A stretch of DNA of 64,000 nt from Croceicoccus estronivorus (GCF_001625325.1 NZ_JRQQ01000001.1:124001-188000); one strand, 5' to 3'; shown: positions 17,416-27,019, counted from the stretch's first letter. Numbers and translations are program-made. Notes: a model not told the origin generated them from the sequence alone.

Positions 17416-19116
17416 ATGACCGCACATCACGCCAAGACCATGCTTGATCCGCGCGCTGCGCAAACGAAGGGCAAGATGATGAAACGCCGCCTGACCGCCG
17501 CTATCATGAGCGCAGCCTGCGCCGTGGTGCCGATGGGCACACTGACCGTCGATGCCGCTCTGGCTCAGTCCGTTGCCCGGCCTTCCAACGATGTCGATCT
17601 CTCGATCGGCCGGGGCAAGCTGATCACTGTACCAGGTGCAATGGCCGACATTTTCGTGGCCAACGACTCAATTGCCGACGTGCAGGTAAAGTCGCAACGC
17701 CAGCTCTATGTCTTCGGCAAGGCGGGCGGAGAAACGACAGTCTATGCCAGCAACTCTACCGGCGCGATTATCTGGTCGGCCAATATCCGCGTCGGCTCCA
17801 ACCTCGATAGCATCGACCAGATGCTCTCGCTGGCAATGCCCGAAGCGAAAATCGGCGTCTCGACCATGAGCAACAGCACCGTGCTGCTGACCGGGACCGT
17901 CGCGGCACCGGAAGATGCCGCCGAAGCCGAACGGCTGGTCAAGGCTTTCGTCGGCGAAGGCTCGACCGTCATCAGCCGCCTCAAAATGGCGACGCCGTTG
18001 CAAGTCAATCTGCGGGTCCGCTTTGCGGAAGTCAGCCGCTCGCTCGTTCGTTCGCTCGGCACCAACCTGATGTCACGCGACAATAGCGGCGGTTTCCTGT
18101 TCGGTGTGTCACGCGGCCGGGATTTCGCAACGATCGGCAATCTCGACACGAGCAGCCTGCCGATGCTCGACGCCTCGTCGCTCTATAATCTTCCGGCAGG
18201 CACACTCAGCCTGCCGTTTGATCCCGCCAGCGGCAAGTTCATCACTGGCGGCACGCAGTACACCTTCAAGGCACCGACCGACGGCACGACCGCGCTCAAC
18301 TTCGCGGGCAAGCTGCTGGGCATGGATGTGGCCAGCGCACTCGACCTCGGGGAACAGATGGGCCTCGTGACGACGCTTTCGCAGCCGAACCTCACGGCTC
18401 TCTCGGGCGAAACCGCCGACTTTCTGGCAGGTGGTGAATTCCCCATTCCAATGAGTCAGGGCCTCGGCACGACCAGCGTGGAATACAAGAAATACGGCGT
18501 CAGCCTCTCTTATACGCCGACCGTTCTCGCCAATGGCCGCATCTCGATCCGCGTCCGCCCCGAAGTGTCCGAACTCTCGACACAAGGTGCAGTGACGCTG
18601 AACGGCTATCAGGTGCCGGCTCTCACCGTCCGTCGGGCGGAAACGACTGTCGAACTCGGCTCGGGCCAGAGTTTCATGATCGCCGGCCTGTTGAGCAACA
18701 ATGCCCAGAACGCGATCGACAAGGCACCGGGCATCGGTGATCTGCCGATCCTTGGCACCCTGTTCCGGTCGACCGAGTTCCGCAAGGGTCAGACTGAGCT
18801 GGTGATCGTGGTCACACCGTTCCTGGTCAACCCGGTCGACGACAAGGACATCAAGCTGCCAACCGACGGGTTCCATGCCCCCACCGCTTTCGAGCAGTTC
18901 ATGGGCAACATGGAAGCAAAGGGGCGCAGCAACGAAACCCGCCCCATGCCCACGGCAGATCCCGAGGTTCCGACCGATCCTCAGCTCGGCTCTTCGGACA
19001 ATGCGCTCACTGCGCCGTCGGCCAGGGCGGACAAGAAAGACAAATCGCGCAGCAAATCGCGTAAGAGCGACAGCAAGGCCAAAGAGGCTGCGGCTCCCGG
19101 CTTCAGCATTAATTGA
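17416..19116 (+). CDS. cpaC: Type II/IV-like secretin CpaC/RcpA
   Basis: Outer-membrane secretin of the Tad pilus. 566 residues: signal peptide (best from the second start MMKRRLTAAIMSAACA at 17476), the pilus N-terminal domain (VDLSIGRGKLITVPGAMADIF), a BON-like segment, then the secretin domain with LRVRFAEVSRSLVRSLG, SGETADFLAGGEFPIPM and FMIAGLLSNN, GDLPILGTLFRS, ELVIVVTPFLV. The final 60 residues form an unusual Lys/Ser/Arg-rich low-complexity tail. Both 17416 and 17476 are plausible starts. Confidence 0.94.
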   Translation: MTAHHAKTMLDPRAAQTKGKMMKRRLTAAIMSAACAVVPMGTLTVDAALAQSVARPSNDVDLSIGRGKLITVPGAMADIFVANDSIADVQVKSQRQLYVFGKAGGETTVYASNSTGAIIWSANIRVGSNLDSIDQMLSLAMPEAKIGVSTMSNSTVLLTGTVAAPEDAAEAERLVKAFVGEGSTVISRLKMATPLQVNLRVRFAEVSRSLVRSLGTNLMSRDNSGGFLFGVSRGRDFATIGNLDTSSLPMLDASSLYNLPAGTLSLPFDPASGKFITGGTQYTFKAPTDGTTALNFAGKLLGMDVASALDLGEQMGLVTTLSQPNLTALSGETADFLAGGEFPIPMSQGLGTTSVEYKKYGVSLSYTPTVLANGRISIRVRPEVSELSTQGAVTLNGYQVPALTVRRAETTVELGSGQSFMIAGLLSNNAQNAIDKAPGIGDLPILGTLFRSTEFRKGQTELVIVVTPFLVNPVDDKDIKLPTDGFHAPTAFEQFMGNMEAKGRSNETRPMPTADPEVPTDPQLGSSDNALTAPSARADKKDKSRSKSRKSDSKAKEAAAPGFSIN

Positions 19117-19127
19117 GAAAGGTGACT

Positions 19128-19778
19128 ATGATGCGCAATCGCATGACAAAACCGGTGGCCGCCGCCATCCTCCTTTCTCTGGGGATGACCATGGCAGGGT
19201 GCTCCAGCGCCAGCTATGAAAAGCGCGGACTTGACAGCCTGCATCAGCCGGTCGTCAAACGGACCAACTACACTATCGACCTCGTGACGGGGGCCGGTGG
19301 CCTGTCGCTGCCCGAACAGCGCCGACTGGCCGGATGGTTCGAAGCGATGGATCTGCGCTACGGCGACCGGGTTGCACTCGACGATCCTCTCGAGAGCCCC
19401 GTCACCCGCAATGTGGTGAGCCAGATTGCAGGGCGCTACGGCATTCTGCTGGCCGAAGGTACGCCGGTCACTCCTGGCTATGTCGATCCCGGCAATGCCC
19501 GCGTGGTCATCACCCGTTCCACTGCCAGCGTGCCGAACTGCCCGGACTGGTCCGATACTTTCGCGTCCAATCTCGGCAACGAGACCCGGTCGAATTTCGG
19601 CTGCGCCGTGAACAGCAATCTTGCCGCCATGGTGGCCGATCCCGAACATCTCATTCGCGGCGCACGTGGCTCTGGCGAGACAGTGGTCATGTCGTCGAAC
19701 AAGGCGATCGACAGTTATCGCACTCAGGCGCCTACCGGCATGAAGGGCCTGACAACGAACGCAACGGGGGGGAACTGA
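19128..19778 (+). CDS. cpaD: Pilus assembly lipoprotein CpaD
   Basis: Tad outer-membrane lipoprotein that supports the secretin. 216 residues with a lipoprotein signal ending MTMAGC, then the CpaD domain (VTRNVVSQIAGRYGILLAEGTP and NFGCAVNSNLAAMVADPEHLI, the most conserved block). The ATG at 19128 follows GAGAAAGGTGACT; an alternative ATG follows immediately. Lies 11 bases after cpaC and 3 bases before cpaE. Confidence 0.93.
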   Translation: MMRNRMTKPVAAAILLSLGMTMAGCSSASYEKRGLDSLHQPVVKRTNYTIDLVTGAGGLSLPEQRRLAGWFEAMDLRYGDRVALDDPLESPVTRNVVSQIAGRYGILLAEGTPVTPGYVDPGNARVVITRSTASVPNCPDWSDTFASNLGNETRSNFGCAVNSNLAAMVADPEHLIRGARGSGETVVMSSNKAIDSYRTQAPTGMKGLTTNATGGN

Positions 19779-19781
19779 GCC

Positions 19782-21065
19782 ATGAACGCACCTTGGAAAC
19801 CTGGAATGTCCGGCAATCGCGATCCGTTCGCGGCCTACGTATGCGACGATACCACGCTCGACCAGTTGCGCCCGGTCATTATCGAAATGGGCTGGCCTCC
19901 GGAAAAGTGCAACAAGGGCGGGCTGCGTAATGCGGTCCAGTCCCTGTCGATCAGCGCGAGTCCGGCCATCCTCATGGTCGACCTGTCGGAAAGCGGAGAC
20001 CCGCTGAACGATATCAACGCACTGGCCGAAGTTTGCGAACCGGGTACGGTCGTTATCGCCGTAGGCCAGGTCAATGACGTGCGTCTCTACCGCGATCTGT
20101 TGGCCAGCGGGATTCACGACTACCTGCTCAAGCCGCTCACAGCCGCCCAGCTGCGCGATGCGCTGACCCAGGCCCAACTGGTTTTCACCTCTCCGAAATC
20201 CGCCGATGGTGCGACGCCGAAACGGCACATTTCAACCGCCGTTATCGGAACGCGCGGCGGCGTCGGCGCTTCCACGATCGCCACGTCGCTGGCCTGGCTG
20301 TTCAGTGCCGATCACAAGATGCCGACCGCCCTGTTCGATCTCGACGTGCATTTCGGCACCGGAGCGCTGACACTGGACCTTGAGCCCGGACGCGGTCTGA
20401 CTGACGCGATCGACAACCCCAGCCGCATCGACGGCCTGTTCATCGAACGCGCAATGATCCGCGCCAACGACAATCTGGCAATTCTGTCAGCCGAAGCGCC
20501 GATCAACGCTCCGCTGATGACCGACGGATCGGCATTCATTCAGCTGGAGGAAGAATTCCGCCAGGCTTTCGAAATGACGGTGGTCGATCTGCCGCGCAAC
20601 ATGTTGATCAATTTCCCGCACCTGATGGCGGACATAAATGTTGCAGTGATCGCCGCTGAACTGACGCTCGCGTCAGCGCGCGATGCCATTCGCATTCTCG
20701 CATGGCTGAAAGCGAACGCGTCGCACGTGCGCCCGCTGATCGTGGCCAATCGCGTACCTCCCGGTCCGGGGGAGATTTCCAAGGCCGATTTCGAAGCGTC
20801 GATCGAACACAAGATCGACTACCTGATCCCGTTCGACCAGAAGGCGGCTGCCAATGCCGCCAAGCTGGGACACACCTTCGTCGACGCCAACCCGTCGAGC
20901 AAGGCCACCGCCGTTATGCGCCATCTTGCGCAAACGATAATCGGTACGGCTGAGGAGGCCGAAGGAAAACAAGACGCGGCCGCACCAAAGGCCAAGGGAT
21001 CCCTGCTGGGCAAGCTCGATCTCAAGAGCCTCGTGGCGAAGAAGGACAAGGCACACGCTGAATGA
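19782..21065 (+). CDS. cpaE: Tad localization ATPase CpaE/TadZ
   Basis: MinD/ParA-like protein that positions the Tad machinery at the pole. 427 residues: an atypical receiver-like domain (to about residue 140, GIHDYLLKPLTAAQLRDAL) and a ParA-type ATPase domain. The Walker A is RGGVGASTIATSLAW, in which the canonical signature lysines are missing, as is known for TadZ proteins. In most Tad loci the next gene is the motor ATPase cpaF, but here tadB follows after 90 bases. Confidence 0.93.
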   Translation: MNAPWKPGMSGNRDPFAAYVCDDTTLDQLRPVIIEMGWPPEKCNKGGLRNAVQSLSISASPAILMVDLSESGDPLNDINALAEVCEPGTVVIAVGQVNDVRLYRDLLASGIHDYLLKPLTAAQLRDALTQAQLVFTSPKSADGATPKRHISTAVIGTRGGVGASTIATSLAWLFSADHKMPTALFDLDVHFGTGALTLDLEPGRGLTDAIDNPSRIDGLFIERAMIRANDNLAILSAEAPINAPLMTDGSAFIQLEEEFRQAFEMTVVDLPRNMLINFPHLMADINVAVIAAELTLASARDAIRILAWLKANASHVRPLIVANRVPPGPGEISKADFEASIEHKIDYLIPFDQKAAANAAKLGHTFVDANPSSKATAVMRHLAQTIIGTAEEAEGKQDAAAPKAKGSLLGKLDLKSLVAKKDKAHAE

Positions 21066-21071
21066 CCTTCT

Positions 21072-21112
21072 GCGAGGCGGCATGCGCAATAGCGTCCGCG
21101 CCGCCGCCTCGC
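21072..21112 (+). other. Stem-loop between cpaE and tadB, at the expected cpaF position
   Basis: GCGAGGCGGC (21072-21081) and GCCGCCTCGC (21103-21112) are perfect 10-base inverted repeats around a 21-base loop. There is no T-run, so it is not an ordinary terminator. It occupies almost half of the 90-base gap where cpaF is normally found. A 25-codon frame (21082-21159) starts in the loop and ends overlapping the tadB ATG. Confidence 0.5.
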
Positions 21113-21155
21113 CGGGGTCCGAAGGCATGCGGGTAAGGAAAGTCGAGGCCAGGAC

Positions 21156-22127
21156 ATGAGCATTTTCCAGCTACTGCTGATCGCCACCGGGCTGATCCTG
21201 GCCCTGATCCTTGCCTACAGTGCATTGTCGGGGCCGTCAGCGGCCAAGGAAGGCGCCCGGCGCCTGCAGGGTGTCCGCGAACGACACTCGGAAAGCACCA
21301 AGGACAAGGTCGAAGCCCAGTTGCGCAAGGCCGTGGCCGCTCGCAAGCCCAAGGTCCACCAGATTGCCGGTTCCCAGTCTCGCGCCGAAGCACTTGCGCT
21401 GCGCCTTCACCGCACCGGCAAGAACTGGACCATCACCCAGTATCTCTATGCTTCTCTCGGGCTCGCTCTGACGATTGCAGTGCTGATCTATCTGCGCAGC
21501 GGTGCACCTCTGTTGTCGCTCGGCTTCGGTATCCTTGTCGGCGCCGGCTTGCCGCACATGGTGGTGAATTTCTTCATCAACCGGCGCACCAACAATTTTA
21601 CGTCCAAGTTTCCCGATGCGATCGAACTGCTCGTACGCGGCTTGCGGTCCGGCTTGCCGGTAACCGAAACTCTTGCCGTGGTGGCACAGGAAGTACCGGG
21701 CCCCGTGGGCGAGGAATTCAAGGCGATCGTCGATCGTATCAAGGTCGGCCGTACAATGGAGGAATCGCTTCAGGAAACCGCGGACCGTCTCAACACAGCC
21801 GAATTCAGTTTCTTCTGCATCACTCTGGCGATCCAGCGGGAAACCGGCGGTAATCTTGCCGAAACCCTGTCCAACCTTGCCGACGTGCTTCGCAAGCGTG
21901 CCCAGATGAAGCTAAAGATCAAGGCGATGAGTTCGGAATCCAAGGCTTCGGCCTATATCGTCGGGTCGCTGCCGTTTATCGTCTTCGGCCTGATTTGGTG
22001 GATCAATCCAAAATACATTGGCTCCTTCTTCACTGACGAACGGCTGATTGTCGCCGGCCTTGGCGGCATGATCTGGATGGGCATCGGTGTCTTCATCATG
22101 GCCAAGATGGTCAGTTTCGAGATCTGA
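21156..22127 (+). CDS. tadB: Tad inner-membrane platform protein TadB
   Basis: GspF-type platform protein. 323 residues: one N-terminal span, a basic cytoplasmic stretch, two spans near residues 90-150, the type II secretion F domain (FPDAIELLVRGLRSGLPVTETLAVVAQEVPGPVGEEF and RETGGNLAETLSNLADVLR), then C-terminal spans. Starts after AGGCCAGGAC. Separated by 22 bases from tadC. Confidence 0.94.
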   Translation: MSIFQLLLIATGLILALILAYSALSGPSAAKEGARRLQGVRERHSESTKDKVEAQLRKAVAARKPKVHQIAGSQSRAEALALRLHRTGKNWTITQYLYASLGLALTIAVLIYLRSGAPLLSLGFGILVGAGLPHMVVNFFINRRTNNFTSKFPDAIELLVRGLRSGLPVTETLAVVAQEVPGPVGEEFKAIVDRIKVGRTMEESLQETADRLNTAEFSFFCITLAIQRETGGNLAETLSNLADVLRKRAQMKLKIKAMSSESKASAYIVGSLPFIVFGLIWWINPKYIGSFFTDERLIVAGLGGMIWMGIGVFIMAKMVSFEI

Positions 22128-22149
22128 GCAGGAGCGGACGAGAACAGTC

Positions 22150-23169
22150 ATGATTACCACCACGCCCGGTCCAACTCTCCTCGGTGTCGATGTCGTTCTG
22201 GTCGGCTCGATCCTTGCCGGGATCGCCGCCATGGCCGTCATCTTCGCGATCTACACGGCTGTGACCGTTCGCGACCCGATGGCCAAGCGCGTCAAATCGC
22301 TCAACGAGCGGCGGGAACAGCTCAAGGCCGGCATCATCGTGAATTCGGCCAAGAAGCGCGCCAGCCTCGTCCGCAAGAACGAAACGACCGACAAGATGCG
22401 GCACACCCTGCAAGGCCTGAAGGTCCTGCAGGACACCGAACTCAAGAAAATCCAGCAAAAGCTGGCCCAGGCCGGCATTCGCAACAAGGAATGGGCTGTC
22501 GCCGTCATCTTCGGACGACTGATCCTGCCGATCGTTTTCGGTGTGGTCGCTCTTTTCCTGTTCTATGTCTCCAACATGTTCCCCGACTGGGGTGGGATGA
22601 AACGGTTTTTCGGTTTCGCGGTAATGGTGGTTGGCGCCTACAAGGCCCCGGACCTCTACATCCAGAACATGATTTCGAAGCGGTCCGACGCCATTCGCAA
22701 AGGGCTGCCCGACGCGCTCGACCTGCTGGTCATCTGCGCCGAGGCCGGCCTGACCGTGGATGCCGCCTTCAACCGCGTGGCAAAGGAATTGGGCCGTGCC
22801 TATCCCGAACTGGGCGATGAATTTGCGTTGACCGCGATTGAGCTGTCGTTCCTGACCGAACGCAAGATGGCATTCGACAACCTTGCCTATCGCGTCGATC
22901 TGGATGCGGTAAAAGGCGTGGTCACGACCATGATCCAGACCGAACGCTACGGCACCCCGCTGGCATCCGCATTGCGCGTGTTGTCTGCCGAATTCCGTAA
23001 CGAACGCATGATGCGGGCAGAAGAAAAGGCCGCGCGACTGCCGGCAATCATGACCGTTCCGCTGATCCTGTTCATTCTGCCGACGCTATTCGTCGTCATT
23101 TTGGGCCCTGCGGCATGCTCGATCGCCGATGCCTTCGGCAGCGGTGGCCCCGGACACGCCGGCGGCTAG
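22150..23169 (+). CDS. tadC: Tad inner-membrane platform protein TadC
   Basis: Second platform protein, paired with TadB. 339 residues from the ATG at 22150 (after AGCAGGAGCGG); the frame upstream overlaps tadB and is excluded. The F domain is seen as LPDALDLLVICAEAGLTVDAAFNRVAKELG and MIQTERYGTPLASALRVLSAEFR, and the last span is MTVPLILFILPTLFVVILG. Last gene of the cluster; no tadD, tadE/F or tadG follows. Confidence 0.93.
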   Translation: MITTTPGPTLLGVDVVLVGSILAGIAAMAVIFAIYTAVTVRDPMAKRVKSLNERREQLKAGIIVNSAKKRASLVRKNETTDKMRHTLQGLKVLQDTELKKIQQKLAQAGIRNKEWAVAVIFGRLILPIVFGVVALFLFYVSNMFPDWGGMKRFFGFAVMVVGAYKAPDLYIQNMISKRSDAIRKGLPDALDLLVICAEAGLTVDAAFNRVAKELGRAYPELGDEFALTAIELSFLTERKMAFDNLAYRVDLDAVKGVVTTMIQTERYGTPLASALRVLSAEFRNERMMRAEEKAARLPAIMTVPLILFILPTLFVVILGPAACSIADAFGSGGPGHAGG

Positions 23170-23176
23170 GCCCAAG

Positions 23177-23209
23177 ATAAGGGGTTGCCTCGCGGGGCCC
23201 CCTTATTTT
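23177..23209 (+). terminator. Rho-independent terminator after tadC
   Basis: ATAAGGGG and CCCCTTAT pair around a GC-rich loop (itself with GGGGCCCC) and are followed by TTTTC. It lies 8 bases after the tadC stop, in the gap to the converging mtnP, so it probably ends the Tad operon and may work on both strands. Confidence 0.7.
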
Positions 23210-23218
23210 CGTTCTGGC

Positions 23219-24097
23219 TTACTCAGGCGTAGCAAGAAGCCGTCTGGCCACTGCATCCAGCCGCGCCCAAAGTGCCGGGTCATGCTTGTCGGGAGAAGTC
23301 ACCAGCGCACCATCCAGAGCCGTATCGGCCGGGCTCGGCGTCCGCTTGGCAGGCAGCAGTTGGGCCAGCCGTTGCAAAGCCCCTCGTGCAAGGTCAGCAT
23401 TCGCCTTTACCACCGCGAGGACTTCGGAAACTTCGACTCCCGCTTCGCTGTCGCGCCAGCTGTCATAGTCGGTGACCATGGCAAGCATGGCGTAAGGAAG
23501 CTCCGCCTCGCGAGCCAGTCGGGCCTCGGGCATTCCGGTCATCCCGATCACGTCCGCGCCCCATTGGCGATACATCCTGCTTTCCGCGCGGGTCGAAAAC
23601 TGCGGCCCCTCGATCGCGACATAACAACCGCCGCGATGAACCGTAGCCCCCGCCCTTTCAGCCCCGTCTCCCACCAGTTCGGACAGACGGTGGCAAACGG
23701 GGTCGGCAAGCGCGACATGCGCGACGAGCCCCGGCCCGAAAAAACTCCGCTCACGGCCCGTCGTCCGATCGATCATCTGATCGACGGCGACAAAATCGCC
23801 AGGGGCGAATTGCTCCTGCAACGATCCGACTGCTGAAATCGCCAGAATATCCGTCACGCCGCAGCGTTTCAGAACATCCACATTCGCACGGTAATTGACT
23901 GACGATGGCGGCAAGGGATGCCCTTCCCCATGCCGGGCGATGAAACTGAAGCGGACCGGGCCGATCCGGCCGACAGTGACAGGGCCGGAAGGTACACCGA
24001 AAGGGCTCTGCACCGCGATCTGCTGAGCATCTTCCAGTCCGATATCGGCGTAGAGCCCCGAACCGCCGATAACACCGATATGCCATTCGCGCTGCAC
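23219..24097 (-). CDS. mtnP: S-methyl-5'-thioadenosine phosphorylase
   Basis: Purine nucleoside phosphorylase family enzyme that splits methylthioadenosine in methionine salvage. 292 residues with IGVIGGSGLYADIGL at the N-terminus, SFIARHGEGHPLPPSSVNYRANV, the phosphate and base region CYVAIEGPQFSTRAESRMYRQWGADVIGMTGMPEARLAREAELPYA, summarised by QFSTRAES and GMTGMPEA. No other salvage gene is nearby. Confidence 0.93.
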   Translation of the reverse strand: MQREWHIGVIGGSGLYADIGLEDAQQIAVQSPFGVPSGPVTVGRIGPVRFSFIARHGEGHPLPPSSVNYRANVDVLKRCGVTDILAISAVGSLQEQFAPGDFVAVDQMIDRTTGRERSFFGPGLVAHVALADPVCHRLSELVGDGAERAGATVHRGGCYVAIEGPQFSTRAESRMYRQWGADVIGMTGMPEARLAREAELPYAMLAMVTDYDSWRDSEAGVEVSEVLAVVKANADLARGALQRLAQLLPAKRTPSPADTALDGALVTSPDKHDPALWARLDAVARRLLATPE

Positions 24098-24173
24098 GGC
24101 CAGATCCTCCTGCCGGTTAGTGGAACACCGGCCTAGGTAGCGGCCCCGCCACGGTCAAGACCGCAACGGAAGG

Positions 24174-24208
24174 TGAAATGAAAGAGCCCCGGCACATGAC
24201 CGGGGCTC
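24174..24208 (-). terminator. Rho-independent terminator after clpB
   Basis: GAGCCCCGG and CCGGGGCTC pair (24184-24192 with 24200-24208) around a 7-base loop. On the minus strand the stem is followed by TTTCATTTC. It lies 20 bases past the clpB stop. Confidence 0.75.
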
Positions 24209-24227
24209 CTGAAAACTGCGTTTGGGT

Positions 24228-26807
24228 TCAACCAACAGTGATGTTCAACGCACCATCGCCTTCGTCGATGTGAACGGTCGAGCCATCGGGGATCTCTCCA
24301 CCCAGCAGTTTTTCCGCCAGAGGGTCCTGCAGGTAGCGCTGCACTGCCCGCTTCAGCGGCCGTGCACCATAGACCGGGTCGTAGCCGACCCGCCCCAGCC
24401 AGCGCTTCGCCGCGTCAGTGAGCTCCAGCACGATCTTGCGATCCTGCAGCAGCTTCTGCACCCGCCCGACCTGGATTTCGACAATCGGCCCCATATGGTC
24501 GGCGCCAAGCCGATGGAACAGAATGATCTCGTCCAGCCGGTTGAGAAATTCGGGCCGGAAATGGCCCCGCACCACTTCCATGACCTGCGGCTCGACGCTT
24601 TCGACATCCTGACCTTCCTCGATAGTGGTGAGGTACTGGCTACCCAGATTGGAGGTCAGAATAATCAAGGTGTTGCTGAAATCGACCACACGGCCCTGAC
24701 CATCCGTCAGCCGCCCGTCGTCGAGCACTTGCAGCAAGACATTGAATACGTCCTGATGCGCTTTCTCGACCTCATCGAACAGCACGACCTGATAGGGCCT
24801 GCGCCGCACGGCCTCAGTCAGCACGCCGCCTTCCTCGTATCCGACATAGCCCGGAGGTGCACCGATCAGGCGGGCCACCGCGTGCTTCTCCATGAATTCA
24901 CTCATGTCGATGCGCACCATCGCCGTGTCGTCGTCGAACAGAAATTCGGCCAAGGCCTTGGTCAGTTCCGTCTTGCCGACCCCTGTCGGCCCGAGGAACA
25001 GGAAGCTGCCCAACGGACGATGCGGGTCCTGCAGTCCGGCGCGCGCGCGCCGCACAGCCTTGGAAACGGCTTGTACAGCCTGCTCCTGCCCGATGACACG
25101 CTTGCCGAGAACTTCCTCCATCTTGAGGAGCTTTTCCCGCTCGCCTTCCATCATCTTGTCCACTGGAACACCCGTCCAGCGGCTGACGACACCGGCAATA
25201 TCGTCATCGGTCACTTCCTCGCGCAGCAAGGCGTTGTCAGTCTGGCCCTGCGCATCGGCAAGCCGTTTTTCCAGCTCGGGAATCTTCCCGTAGGAAAGCT
25301 CCCCGGCGCGTCCGAGATCCCCGGACCGTTGCGCCTGTTCCAGTTCGATCCGTGCCTGATCCAGCTCCTCCTTGATCTTGCCCTCGGCAGCAATCTTGTC
25401 CCGCTCGTTCTGCCAGCGGGTCGTCAGTTCAGAGCTTTGCTGTTCCAGATTGGCCAGTTCTTCCCGCAACGCGGCCAGCCGGTCCTTAGACGCCTGGTCG
25501 TTTTCCTTGGCCAGCGCCGATTCCTCGATCTTGAGCTGGATGATGCGCCGGTCGAGAGATTCGATCTCTTCCGGTTTCGATTCCACCTCCATACGAATAC
25601 GGCTGGCGGCCTCATCCATGAGGTCGATCGCCTTATCCGGCAAAAACCGGTCGGAAATGTAGCGGTTGGACAATGTTGCCGCCGCCACGATCGCCCCGTC
25701 GGTGATCCGCACGCCGTGGTGCAGCTCGTACTTTTCCTTAAGCCCACGCAGGATCGAAATCGTATCCTCGACCGTCGGTTCACCCACGAAAACCGGCTGA
25801 AACCGCCGTTGAAGCGCAGCGTCCTTTTCAACGTATTTCTGATACTCATCGAGCGTGGTCGCACCGATGCAGTGCAACTCGCCCCGGGCAAGCGCCGGCT
25901 TCAGCAGGTTGCCCGCGTCCATCGCACCTTCAGACTTACCCGCGCCAATAAGCGTGTGCATTTCGTCGATGAAAAGGATGATTTCGCCTTCGGCACCTTT
26001 CACTTCGTCGAGTACGGCTTTCAACCGTTCCTCGAACTCGCCGCGGTACTTGGCGCCAGCGATGAGTGAGCCCATGTCCAGCGCCATCAGGCGGCGGTCT
26101 TTCAAGCTGTCAGGCACATCGCCATTGGCGATACGCAGCGCAAGCCCTTCGACAATAGCTGTCTTGCCCACGCCGGGATCGCCGATGAGCACAGGATTGT
26201 TCTTTGTCCGCCGGGCGAGAATCTGCACTGTGCGGCGAATTTCCTCGTCACGGCCGATGACCGGATCGAGCTTGCCTTCACGTGCGGCCGCAGTCAGGTC
26301 GCGTGCGTACTTTTCCATCGCTTCGTAGCTTTCCTCGGCACCCGCACTGTGTGCTGCACGGCCGCCCGTAACTTCCTGAATGGCAGCCTCAAGCGCCTGT
26401 GGCGTTACATTCGCCGCCTTGAGCGCCTGCCCGGCCGCAGTGGTGGTTGCGAGCGCCAAAGCCTGCACGATCCGCTGTACCGGAACGTAGCTGTCGCCAG
26501 CCTTCGTCGCGAGTTGCTCCGCCTGGTCGAGTATGCGCACGGTATCATTGTCGAGCCCGGGAGACTGCTGTGCCCCTCCGCCAGAAACGGCAGGTATCTT
26601 GGCAAGCGCGCGGTCAACTTCCTCAACGGCAAAATTCGCGTTGCCCCCGGCCCGCTGGATCAGCCCCGCAGCCATGCCTTCGCTGTCTTCGAGCAATGCC
26701 TTCAACAAGTGTTCCGGCGCGATCCGCTGATGACTCATGCGGATGGCAACGGTCTGTGCCGACTGGATAAAACCCTTGGCGCGATCGGTGAATTTTTCGA
26801 GATTCAT
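24228..26807 (-). CDS. clpB: ATP-dependent disaggregase ClpB
   Basis: Hexameric Hsp100 that rescues aggregated proteins with DnaK. 859 residues: N-terminal ClpN repeats ([18 protein letters not shown]), first AAA domain with Walker [16 protein letters not shown], the coiled-coil M domain around residues 410-525, and the second AAA domain with [19 protein letters not shown] and [12 protein letters not shown]. Full length. A sigma-32-like promoter lies just upstream. ATG at 26807 is preceded by a GAGGGACATCTC leader. Confidence 0.98.
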   Translation of the reverse strand: MNLEKFTDRAKGFIQSAQTVAIRMSHQRIAPEHLLKALLEDSEGMAAGLIQRAGGNANFAVEEVDRALAKIPAVSGGGAQQSPGLDNDTVRILDQAEQLATKAGDSYVPVQRIVQALALATTTAAGQALKAANVTPQALEAAIQEVTGGRAAHSAGAEESYEAMEKYARDLTAAAREGKLDPVIGRDEEIRRTVQILARRTKNNPVLIGDPGVGKTAIVEGLALRIANGDVPDSLKDRRLMALDMGSLIAGAKYRGEFEERLKAVLDEVKGAEGEIILFIDEMHTLIGAGKSEGAMDAGNLLKPALARGELHCIGATTLDEYQKYVEKDAALQRRFQPVFVGEPTVEDTISILRGLKEKYELHHGVRITDGAIVAAATLSNRYISDRFLPDKAIDLMDEAASRIRMEVESKPEEIESLDRRIIQLKIEESALAKENDQASKDRLAALREELANLEQQSSELTTRWQNERDKIAAEGKIKEELDQARIELEQAQRSGDLGRAGELSYGKIPELEKRLADAQGQTDNALLREEVTDDDIAGVVSRWTGVPVDKMMEGEREKLLKMEEVLGKRVIGQEQAVQAVSKAVRRARAGLQDPHRPLGSFLFLGPTGVGKTELTKALAEFLFDDDTAMVRIDMSEFMEKHAVARLIGAPPGYVGYEEGGVLTEAVRRRPYQVVLFDEVEKAHQDVFNVLLQVLDDGRLTDGQGRVVDFSNTLIILTSNLGSQYLTTIEEGQDVESVEPQVMEVVRGHFRPEFLNRLDEIILFHRLGADHMGPIVEIQVGRVQKLLQDRKIVLELTDAAKRWLGRVGYDPVYGARPLKRAVQRYLQDPLAEKLLGGEIPDGSTVHIDEGDGALNITVG

Positions 26808-26835
26808 GAGATGTCCCTCACTGCCTTTCGGTCAT

Positions 26836-26864
26836 CAGATAGTGTTGCCCCTTTGCAACACAAG
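26836..26864 (-). promoter_or_regulatory. Sigma-32-type heat-shock promoter of clpB
   Basis: On the minus strand CTTG (26864-26861) is followed by a 17-base spacer and ACTATCTG (26843-26836), one mismatch from the alphaproteobacterial heat-shock consensus CTTG-N17/18-CYTATNTG. The predicted start lies about 20 bases before the clpB ATG. rpoH itself is at 61.2 kb. Confidence 0.6.
26842..26861. repeat. Inverted repeat GTGTTGC-N6-GCAACAC within the clpB promoter
   Basis: A perfect 7-base inverted repeat fills almost the whole spacer between the -35 and -10 elements of the clpB promoter. It is not CIRCE (no TTAGCACTC). The position suits an operator that would block RNA polymerase. Confidence 0.5.
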
Positions 26865-26961
26865 GACATGGATCAAATTTTTCCAATACCTGCTCCCGCT
26901 CGCCCAAAACCTTGCCGCCAGACGGCACCGCCATTACTTTTTTACAGATTGTCGATTTATT

Positions 26962-26989
26962 TTGACATATTGTCAACATCACATAGCTT
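26962..26989 (+). promoter_or_regulatory. Palindromic operator and promoter of the TetR gene
   Basis: TTGACA-TAT-TGTCAA (26962-26976) is a perfect palindrome whose left arm is an ideal -35 box; TAGCTT follows with a 16-base spacer as a weak -10. It lies 44 bases before the TetR start, the usual place for an autoregulatory operator. The surrounding sequence is markedly AT-rich. Confidence 0.55.
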
Positions 26990-27019
26990 GATGCGCGTTC
27001 ACCTACGGAATCCAGGCCC

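Noticed and set aside
21066-21155. Remnant of cpaF
   Set aside because: None of the three forward frames resembles the CpaF C-terminus; only a short basic frame and a stem-loop are present.
24222-26069. A 615-codon plus-strand frame opposite clpB
   Set aside because: clpB is complete and conserved on the other strand; this frame is a codon-bias shadow without motifs.
26842-26861. CIRCE element for HrcA upstream of clpB
   Set aside because: Arms are GTGTTGC/GCAACAC with a 6-base centre, not TTAGCACTC-N9-GAGTGCTAA.
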